Under the pieces are notes generated by a model. The model was not told where the DNA came from. It searched no databases and saw only the letters and a program-made list of their open reading frames with translations. Positions 1-5,170 of a stretch of 5,998 nt of DNA are shown here, piece after piece; within the stretch, counting starts at the first letter, position 1; each line of letters starts with the position of its first letter. The position numbers and the translations under genes were made by a program. Source of the stretch: Dehalococcoidia bacterium (GTDB lineage Bacteria > Chloroflexota > Dehalococcoidia > UBA2979); the NCBI GenBank assembly GCA_030745285.1, contig JASLOV010000181.1:1-5998 (forward strand), given 5' to 3'.

Positions 1-1598
1 GTCAGCCCCAGCCGCTCGTACTCGACCGCCTCCTCGATCAGCGCGTGGGTGCCGACGATGATCTGCGCGGCCCCCTGGGCGATCGCGCCGATGGCGTCGC
101 GCCGCTCCTTCGCGCGCGTGGAGCCGGTGAGCAGCACGGCACGCAGCGGCAGCGGCAGGTACGGCACCGGCAGCAGGCCGTGCAGTGGCGACCCTGAGTC
201 CCCCGACAGGCCATCCCCCGAAAGCAGCGAGCAGATCGTGCGGAAATGCTGCTCCGCCAGCACCTCCGTCGGCGCCATCAGCACCGCCTGCCGCCCGCTG
301 GCGACGGCGGAGAGCATCGCCGCCAGCGCGACGACGGTCTTGCCGGAGCCGACGTCGCCCTCCATCAGCCGCGCCATCGGCACCGTCTGTGCGATGTCGC
401 CGAGCACGTCGTTCAGCGCCCGCCGTTGCGCGCCCGTCAGCTCGAACGGCAGCCCCGCGATGAAGGCCTCGGCGGTCGAGCGGTCCACGATCGCCGGGGC
501 GTCGCCCGTCTCCTGCCACTCGCGCTTGCGGCGCACGACGCCCAGCTGGATCGCCAGCAGCTCGTCGAAGGCAAGCCTGCGCAGCGCCTCCTGCAGCGCG
601 GGCTGGTCGTCCGGGTAATGCACCTGCCGCGTCGCCTCGACGATGCCCAGCAGGCCGTGGCGGGCGCGCACCTCCTCCGGCAGCGTCTCCGGGAGCCGAT
701 CCGCGAACTGTTCGAGCATGCTCGCGATCAGCGTGCGCAGCGTGCGCTGCGCCAGCCGCTCCGTCAGCGGGTACATCGGCACCAGCCGTCCGGTGTGGGT
801 CCGTCCGCCGTTCGCTTCCGATAGCAGTTCGAACTCGGGGTTCTGGAAGGTCGGGCGGTTGCGGTAGGCGCGAACGAGCCCGGAGACGGCGATCTGCGCG
901 CCCTCGCGCATCGTGCGGGCGAGGTACGGCTGATTGAACCAGAGCACGCGGATGCGGGCGCCCGCCTCGTCCGTCACCTGCACCTCGGTCGAGCGCATGC
1001 GGCCGCCGCGCCCCATGCGGATCTCGCGAGCGCGGTCGATCGTGCCGCGGATCGTCTGCTCCTCCCCGGGCAGCAGCTCCGAGATCGGCACCGTGCGCGA
1101 GAAGTCGTTGTGGCGGCGCGGATAGTGGCGCATCGCGTCGCCGACCGTGCGCAGCCCGAGCCGTTCGAGCCGGTCGAAAGTCGCGCCGCGCAGCCCCGTG
1201 CGAGCGTCGCGCAGCGGCACCTCAAGCGCCGCCGCCCCCGGCGGGATCTTCGGCGCCGGGGCCGTCCGCTTCGCCGGCTGCGCGACCGCCGCGCGCTTCG
1301 AGGGCGCTGCGCGGCTCTTCGCCCGCGGCTTCGAAGCTCGCTTCGAGGGCGCGGCCTCCTCCGCCGCGATCGTGGCGATGGCGCGACGTGCCCACTTGCG
1401 GCGCGCCTCGGCGTCCAGCGAGCGGTACCCCTCGGGCGGCAGCGCGCCGACCATCCGCAGCAACGCCGAACGCGGCTGCTCGCCCCGCGCCTGCTCGCGC
1501 AGCAGCCCGTCCAGCCCGCCCTCGACGGACGTGTCGGGACAGCCGCCCTCGAGTTCCTCTTCGAGGACGCCGCGCAGCCGGCCGAGGTCGGCGGTCAC
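1..1598 (-). CDS. recG: ATP-dependent DNA helicase RecG, N-terminal part (3' end off the window)
   Basis: RecG is a superfamily 2 helicase that remodels stalled forks and Holliday junctions. One unbroken minus-strand frame runs from the GTG at 1598-1596 to the window edge, 532 codons, and the C-terminal half is cut off. The wedge/OB domain starts near residue 136 (LERLGLRTVGDAMRHYPRRH). The helicase core shows Walker A GDVGSGKT at residues 414-421, then MAPTEVLAEQHF, LLTGSTRAKERR and GTHALIEEA. The edge falls just before the expected DEQHRFG motif II. Walker A sits over 100 residues later than in E. coli RecG, so there is an N-terminal extension (about 1-135, partly an Ala/Lys/Pro linker at about 80-125), as in other long RecGs. 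The helicase domain also has about 20 extra residues near 460-485. The GTG start overlaps the fakB stop (GTGA). I see no Shine-Dalgarno, so translational coupling is likely. An ATG at residue 49 is a less likely alternative start. Confidence 0.95.
   Translation of the reverse strand, partial: MTADLGRLRGVLEEELEGGCPDTSVEGGLDGLLREQARGEQPRSALLRMVGALPPEGYRSLDAEARRKWARRAIATIAAEEAAPSKRASKPRAKSRAAPSKRAAVAQPAKRTAPAPKIPPGAAALEVPLRDARTGLRGATFDRLERLGLRTVGDAMRHYPRRHNDFSRTVPISELLPGEEQTIRGTIDRAREIRMGRGGRMRSTEVQVTDEAGARIRVLWFNQPYLARTMREGAQIAVSGLVRAYRNRPTFQNPEFELLSEANGGRTHTGRLVPMYPLTERLAQRTLRTLIASMLEQFADRLPETLPEEVRARHGLLGIVEATRQVHYPDDQPALQEALRRLAFDELLAIQLGVVRRKREWQETGDAPAIVDRSTAEAFIAGLPFELTGAQRRALNDVLGDIAQTVPMARLMEGDVGSGKTVVALAAMLSAVASGRQAVLMAPTEVLAEQHFRTICSLLSGDGLSGDSGSPLHGLLPVPYLPLPLRAVLLTGSTRAKERRDAIGAIAQGAAQIIVGTHALIEEAVEYERLGL
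1294..1352 (-). repeat. In-frame 14-base direct repeat in the RecG linker
   Basis: The 14-mer CGCTTCGAGGGCGC (plus strand) occurs at 1294-1307 and again at 1339-1352, 45 bases (15 codons) apart. It encodes Ala-Pro-Ser-Lys-Arg at RecG residues 83-87 and 98-102. The surrounding residues are also rich in Ala, Lys, Arg and Pro, so this is most simply a low-complexity basic linker grown by short duplications. It joins the N-terminal extension to the wedge domain. Confidence 0.7.
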
Positions 1599-2443
1599 CC
1601 GCCGGGGGCGGGGGAGGAGATCACCGTAAAGCCGACGGCGCCGGGGCCGGCGTGGACACCGATCGTCGGTCCGAGCGTTCCCGTGACGATCGGCACATCC
1701 GGGGCCAGCTCGTGGAGGCGGTCGGCGACGGCCTGCATCCGTTCCGGGGCGACGGCGTGCATCGTGCCGGCGACCTCAAGCGGAAAGCGCTCCTGGGCTA
1801 GTTCGATGCCCTTCTCCAGCGCCTTCGCCTGGGTGCGTGCACGCGCCAGTTGCACGACCTCGCCGTTCTCGAAGGTCAGCACCGGCTTCACCTTCAGCAT
1901 CGTGCCGAAGACGTGCGAAACGCGGCCGATCCGGCCGCCATGCAGCAGGTAGTCGAGTGTGTCGAGCACGAAGTAGGCCCGGGTGCGCGAGAACTGGTCC
2001 TCGACCTGGGCCTTCGCCTCGTCCAGCGAGCCGCCCGCCTCGATCACCCGCCCCGCCTTCAGGACCCCGAGACCGAGCGCCAGCGAGGCCAGGCCGGAGT
2101 CGACGTGCTCCACGCGCACGTCGAGCCCCTCTGCGCCCTGTTGCGCTGATGCCAGCGTGCCGCTCAGGCTGCCCGCGAGGTGGATCGAGAGGATCTCGGT
2201 CGCGCCCTCACGCACCAGCTGCTCGTACCGCTCGCGGAAGGCGGCCGGCGATGGCTGCGAACTGGTCGGCAGCTCGGGCGAACGGGCCAGGCGCTCGAAG
2301 AACGTATCGGTGTCGATGTCGACGCCGTCGAGCAGCGCCTCGTCGCCGAACAGCACGGTCAGCGGCACGACCTCGATGCGATGTTTGGCCGCGAGCTCCA
2401 CCGGCAGATCCGCGGTGGAGTCGGTCACGATGCGGACGGTCAT
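1595..2443 (-). CDS. fakB: DegV family protein, probable fatty-acid-binding subunit FakB of fatty acid kinase
   Basis: DegV/FakB proteins are cytosolic carriers that bind one fatty acid in a deep pocket and present its carboxylate to the kinase FakA, giving acyl-phosphate. The 282-residue product has the usual family length and covers both lobes. Visible family motifs are TDSTADLP (7-14), PTSSQPSP (59-66), the GSLSGT loop (91-96), LLHGGRIG (166-173), KVKPVLTFENG (around 184-194) and GVHAGPGAVG (262-271). T60/S61, S94, R171 and H264 fall where FakB proteins contact or shield the lipid carboxylate. The ATG lies 9 bases after the fakA stop, and the TGA overlaps the recG GTG. There is no strong Shine-Dalgarno, so coupling to fakA translation is likely. 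The DegV family call is firm. The FakB role is inferred from motifs and from sitting directly behind fakA. Lipid preference (saturated or unsaturated) cannot be read from the sequence. Confidence 0.93.
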   Translation of the reverse strand: MTVRIVTDSTADLPVELAAKHRIEVVPLTVLFGDEALLDGVDIDTDTFFERLARSPELPTSSQPSPAAFRERYEQLVREGATEILSIHLAGSLSGTLASAQQGAEGLDVRVEHVDSGLASLALGLGVLKAGRVIEAGGSLDEAKAQVEDQFSRTRAYFVLDTLDYLLHGGRIGRVSHVFGTMLKVKPVLTFENGEVVQLARARTQAKALEKGIELAQERFPLEVAGTMHAVAPERMQAVADRLHELAPDVPIVTGTLGPTIGVHAGPGAVGFTVISSPAPGG

Positions 2444-2452
2444 CGGCGGAGT

Positions 2453-4090
2453 CTACTCGACCCCCAGAATGTACGGGTAGTGCGACTGTCCGCCGTGCAC
2501 CACCTCGACCTCGATGTGCCCGTGTGCCGCCTCGATCAGCGCCGGCACGCGCTCGCCGGCGCCGGCGGGCGCGTCCGAGCCGAGGTAGACCGTGACCAGG
2601 TCAGCGCCGTCCGCCACACCGTTCAGCACCGCATCGAGCCCGGTCATGAGCGCCTTATCCAGCGAGTCGGCGCGAGCCACCAGCGTACCGTCCACCAGCA
2701 CGATGGCGTCCCCCAGGCCCACATCCACGCCCTCCACGACCGTCTCGCGGACGGAGCGGGTGACTTCTACGCAGTGCACTCCCTCGATGGCGTCGCGCAT
2801 GGCAGCGCCGACCGCCTCCGCGTCGCCCTCCGGCGCGTAGGCCAGTGCCGCGCCGAACCCGCCGGCGACGGAGCGCGTCGCGATCACCGTGATCAGCTCC
2901 GGTTCCTGCGCGGCGGCCTGCTCCGCCGCCAGGATCACGTTCGAGTCGTTCGGCAGCAGGAAGACGTGCTCGCGCCCCGCCCCCCTTGCCGCCTCCAGCA
3001 GCTCGCCGGCGCTGGGGTTGGCGGTGGGGCCGCCGTCGACGATCTGCGAGGCCCCCAGTTCACGGAAGGCGGTGGCGATGCCGTCGCCCTGCGTGACGAC
3101 GACCAGTCCGAGCGCGTGCAGCTCGACCGGCGGGCACGAGCGCTCGTGCCCGCCGGTCCACGAGTCGTGCTGGGCCTGCATGTTTTCGACCTTCACGGAC
3201 TCCAGCGCCCCGACCGCGGCCCCCGCCGAGATCGCGGGCCCGGGGTCGACCATGTGGACGTGGATGTGCAGCGCATCGTCGTATCCGACGACCAGCACCG
3301 ACTCGCCGCCCGCTTGATCGAGCGCCACGTGCAGCTGCTCGCGGTCCAGCCCGCTGCCGACCACGACGAACTCCGTGCAGTAGCCGTGGCCCCCGTGCGC
3401 CACGCCGGAGAGCTCGACCGTGCTCGCCTCCGTCGCCATCGGCTCCGGCAGCTGCTGCCCGAGGTAGCCGTAGCGCATGCCGGCCAGCAGCAGAGAGACG
3501 CCCAGCCCGCCCGCGTCGACCACGCCGGCCTCGGCCAGCTTCGGGAGCAGGGTCGGGGTGCGCTCGACGCTCGCCTCGGCCTCGGTGTCGGCGACCTCGA
3601 GCACATCGCCCAGCGTCGCGTCCTGCGGCGTCGCACCCGCGGCTGCCGCCGCTTCGCGGATGACGGTCAGCATCGTCCCCTCCACCGGCTCGGCGACCGC
3701 GCCGTAGGCGGCTTCCGCCGCCGCCGCGAGGCCGCCGCGCATCGCCGCGCCGCCGACCTCCTCCGGGCCGTCGATCGACTCGGCGAGCGAGTCGGCCAGC
3801 CCGCGTATGATCTGGGAGAGGATCACTCCGCTGTTGCCTCGCGCGCCCAGCAGGGCGCCGCGCGCTATCGCCTGCATGTACGCGCCGACGTTCTCATCGG
3901 CCGGTTCGCGGGCGTCGCCCGCTTCGCAGGCGGCGCGCAGCGTCAGCAACATGTTCGTGCCGGTGTCGCCGTCCGGTACCGGGTAGACGTTGATCGCGTT
4001 GACGGGTTCGCGGTTCAGTTCCAGCCAGTGTTCCGCGGTACGGAAGACGTGCCGCAGGCTGGCGGTGTTCAGTGTCAGCGGCGGTTCCAT
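2453..4090 (-). CDS. fakA: Fatty acid kinase FakA (DAK2 domain / YloV family)
   Basis: FakA phosphorylates fatty acids held by FakB with ATP, feeding exogenous or recycled fatty acids to phospholipid synthesis through PlsX/PlsY. From the ATG at 4090 the product is 545 residues, close to the family norm. The N-terminal DhaL-type kinase domain (about 1-205) has NVYPVPDGDTGTNM (34-47, Mg-binding D40/D42), GARGNSGVILSQ (82-93) and EGTMLTVIRE (137-146). The middle domain has GYCTEF with C238 and HIHVH with H275/H277/H279, matching the zinc-binding Cys/His set known in FakA. The C-terminal domain (about 325-545) has GGPTANPS (353-360), LPNDSNVILAAEQ (379-391) and the typical ending HGGQSHYPYILGVE. 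The frame is open back to a GTG at 4162, but the extra 24 residues are not family-like and would cover the candidate promoters, so I chose 4090. Codons for residues 311-322 are a perfect 34-base palindrome in an interdomain linker. fakB follows after 9 bases. Confidence 0.94.
   Translation of the reverse strand: MEPPLTLNTASLRHVFRTAEHWLELNREPVNAINVYPVPDGDTGTNMLLTLRAACEAGDAREPADENVGAYMQAIARGALLGARGNSGVILSQIIRGLADSLAESIDGPEEVGGAAMRGGLAAAAEAAYGAVAEPVEGTMLTVIREAAAAAGATPQDATLGDVLEVADTEAEASVERTPTLLPKLAEAGVVDAGGLGVSLLLAGMRYGYLGQQLPEPMATEASTVELSGVAHGGHGYCTEFVVVGSGLDREQLHVALDQAGGESVLVVGYDDALHIHVHMVDPGPAISAGAAVGALESVKVENMQAQHDSWTGGHERSCPPVELHALGLVVVTQGDGIATAFRELGASQIVDGGPTANPSAGELLEAARGAGREHVFLLPNDSNVILAAEQAAAQEPELITVIATRSVAGGFGAALAYAPEGDAEAVGAAMRDAIEGVHCVEVTRSVRETVVEGVDVGLGDAIVLVDGTLVARADSLDKALMTGLDAVLNGVADGADLVTVYLGSDAPAGAGERVPALIEAAHGHIEVEVVHGGQSHYPYILGVE
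3125..3158. repeat. Perfect 34-base palindrome inside fakA
   Basis: The arm GACCGGCGGGCACGAGC (3125-3141) is followed with no spacer by its exact reverse complement (3142-3158). The flanking bases do not continue the symmetry. It lies in frame in fakA and supplies Thr-Gly-Gly-His-Glu-Arg-Ser-Cys-Pro-Pro-Val, residues 312-322, between the conserved ENMQAQH segment of the middle domain and the start of the C-terminal domain. Because the symmetry is in register with the codons, the opposite strand would encode the same TGGHERSCPPV peptide. Family members vary in length and sequence at this linker, so an insertion would be tolerated. Whether it belongs to a dispersed repeat family cannot be judged from one copy. 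Confidence 0.9.
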
Positions 4091-4110
4091 CGTTCCCAGC
4101 CCGCCCGCGA

Positions 4111-4140
4111 TGGACGCACGTTCGCGCCCGATGCTAGCCT
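4111..4140 (+). promoter_or_regulatory. Candidate rpmB promoter with extended -10
   Basis: TGGACG (4111-4116) matches the sigma-70-type -35 consensus at four of six positions. TAGCCT (4135-4140), preceded by TG at 4132-4133 as in extended -10 promoters, follows after 18 bases. Transcription would begin near 4147, giving a leader of about 45 bases before the rpmB ATG. The -10 overlaps the candidate -10 of the opposite promoter, so the two transcription directions may interfere. Confidence 0.35.
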
Positions 4141-4161
4141 TTGGATGTCGCGTACTGTACA
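4131..4161 (-). promoter_or_regulatory. Candidate fakA operon promoter
   Basis: On the minus strand, TAGCAT (4136-4131) resembles a -10 box. TGTACA (4161-4156) matches the -35 consensus at four of six positions, with a long 19-base spacer. Transcription would begin near 4123, about 33 bases ahead of the chosen fakA ATG. The elements are weak and the spacing is not ideal, so this is only a suggestion. Confidence 0.25.
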
Positions 4162-4166
4162 CGACA
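4146..4166. promoter_or_regulatory. 21-base inverted repeat between fakA and rpmB, candidate operator
   Basis: The arms TGTCGCGTAC (4146-4155) and GTACACGACA (4157-4166) are inverted repeats matching at nine of ten positions around a central T at 4156. The dyad is compact and lies between divergent genes. It overlaps the predicted rpmB start point and the predicted fakA -35, which is where a dimeric regulator would act on both genes. No known operator consensus is recognised, so the binding protein is unknown. It could also be a chance dyad. Confidence 0.4.
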
Positions 4167-4191
4167 CCACCGACGCGAGACAGGTACCCCG

Positions 4192-4410
4192 ATGGCCTCA
4201 GGCAAGTGCGATATCTGCGGCAAGCGGACGCGGTTCGGCCGCAACATTCGCCACTCCACGCGTGGGTCGAAGTGGGTGCGCAAGGCGCCCCGCACGAGCC
4301 GCTTCTTCAAGCCCAACGTCCACAAGAAGCGAATGCTGATCGACGGCAAATGGGTTCGCAAGAACGTCTGCACGCGCTGCCTGCGCACCCAGATGAAGCT
4401 CAAGGTCTAG
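4192..4410 (+). CDS. rpmB: 50S ribosomal protein L28 (bL28), zinc-ribbon type
   Basis: bL28 is a structural protein of the large ribosomal subunit. The 72-residue basic product starts at the ATG at 4192, with a short AGG (4182-4184) 7 bases upstream as a weak ribosome binding site. The family core is clear: KCDICGKRTRFGRNIRHS near the N terminus, RFFKPNVHKKRM in the middle and VCTRCLR near the end. Two CxxC pairs, C6/C9 and C60/C63, mark it as a zinc-binding (C+) paralogue. An upstream in-frame TTG at 4141 would add 17 unrelated residues and is rejected. The stretch GSKWVRKAPRTSR makes it longer than the roughly 62-residue forms of many Gram-positives. It is the only plus-strand gene here, divergent from fakA and convergent with rpe. 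Confidence 0.97.
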   Translation: MASGKCDICGKRTRFGRNIRHSTRGSKWVRKAPRTSRFFKPNVHKKRMLIDGKWVRKNVCTRCLRTQMKLKV

Positions 4411-4477
4411 CAGCCCCCCTCAACGCCCCTCAGGCTCTTTCGGCCCGAGCGAGGCCACCTGACCGCGGTGCTTACCG
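4411..4477. other. Convergent intergenic gap rpmB / rpe
   Basis: This gap separates two converging genes, where a bidirectional terminator would be expected. The only short hairpin I see is CGGT-GCTT-ACCG at 4466-4477, a 4-base stem ending right at the rpe stop. There is no T-run after it on either strand. A longer, poorly paired arrangement (GGCTC ... GAGC around 4434-4451) is also unconvincing. I therefore call no intrinsic terminator; termination may be Rho-dependent or lie within the facing gene. Confidence 0.6.
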
Positions 4478-5170
4478 TCACCCGCCCGCCAGTACGCGAC
4501 GGAGCGTGCTGAGCGCCTGCTGAGGCGTCTCATCGGGGTTGAAGACCGCCGAGCCTGCGACCAGCGTATCCGCGCCCGCCTCTACGCAGAGGTGCGCGTT
4601 GTGCGCCTTCACCCCGCCGTCGACTTCCAGCACGACGTCGAGCCCCGCCGCCTCGACCAGCCCGCGCAGGCGTCGCACCTTCTCCAGCGGCTCGACCAGC
4701 ATCTGCTGGCCGCCCCGCCCCGGGTGCACCGTCATCACGATCACCTCGTCGAGCGAAGCAAGCAGCGGCTCGACGAGATCGAGGCCGCTGTCCGGGCTGA
4801 CCGCCACGCCGGCCGCGCAGCCCGTCGCGTGCGCCTGCTCGAGGGTGCCAGCGATGTCGTCGCTGCTACCACCGGCCTCGATGTGGAAGACGAGCGTGTC
4901 GGCGCCGGCCTCGGCCAGCGCGGCGAACTGGGCCGCCGGATCGGCGACCATCATGTGCACCTCGATCGGCATCGCCGTCGCCCGCTCGATCGCCTCCACC
5001 ACCGGCGCCCCGAAGCTCATCTGCGGCACGAAGTGACCGTCCATCACGTCCAGGTGCCAGAGGTCCGCGCCACCCTCCTCGGCCGCCTGCGCCGCCTCCG
5101 CCAGCCGCCCGAAGTCGGCGGTGAGGATCGACGGCGCGATGCGGAGAGCACGAGGCTGCACGCTGCTCAT
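4478..5170 (-). CDS. rpe: Ribulose-phosphate 3-epimerase
   Basis: Rpe interconverts D-ribulose 5-phosphate and D-xylulose 5-phosphate in the pentose phosphate pathway. It is a cytosolic metal-dependent TIM barrel. The 230-residue product is close to normal length and has the expected active-site set: S14 in IAPSILTADF, H39 and D41 in WHLDVMDGHFVP, H72 in EVHMMVADP, and D184 in LEVDGGVK. The phosphate-binding end GADTLVAGSAVF (199-210) is intact. The loop usually written PGFGGQ reads PGRGGQ here (150-155), with Arg in place of Phe; the function should still hold because all metal and acid-base residues remain. The ATG at 5170-5168 overlaps the argH TGA (ATGA), so rpe is probably translated by coupling behind argH and transcribed with it. 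Confidence 0.96.
   Translation of the reverse strand: MSSVQPRALRIAPSILTADFGRLAEAAQAAEEGGADLWHLDVMDGHFVPQMSFGAPVVEAIERATAMPIEVHMMVADPAAQFAALAEAGADTLVFHIEAGGSSDDIAGTLEQAHATGCAAGVAVSPDSGLDLVEPLLASLDEVIVMTVHPGRGGQQMLVEPLEKVRRLRGLVEAAGLDVVLEVDGGVKAHNAHLCVEAGADTLVAGSAVFNPDETPQQALSTLRRVLAGG

Noticed and set aside
711..722. Short palindrome CGAGCATGCTCG inside recG
   Set aside because: Twelve-base palindromes arise by chance in GC-rich coding sequence, and nothing around it supports a function.
49..1952. Several plus-strand open frames opposite recG and fakB
   Set aside because: They are Ser/Arg/Ala/Pro-rich antisense shadows. The minus strand carries continuous RecG and DegV motifs throughout.
4091..4162. 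Upstream extension of fakA to the GTG at 4162
   Set aside because: The added 24 residues do not resemble FakA N termini. The ATG at 4090 gives a start and length typical of the family and leaves room for a promoter.
2180..4339. Long plus-strand open frame of 719 codons across fakA and rpmB
   Set aside because: It is antisense to fakA, whose product matches a known family end to end. The plus-strand translation is rich in Arg, His, Asp and Gln with no recognisable domain, typical of the mirror frame of a GC-rich gene.
4134..4403. Minus-strand open frame of 89 codons opposite rpmB
   Set aside because: It mirrors the L28 gene, whose plus-strand product has both CxxC pairs and the full family pattern.
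4745..4777. Inverted repeat CTCGTCGAGC / GCTCGACGAG with a 13-base loop inside rpe
   Set aside because: Ten-base arms of this kind are expected now and then in GC-rich coding DNA with repeated Leu-Asp-Glu/Val codons. It lies within conserved Rpe sequence and has no T-run.
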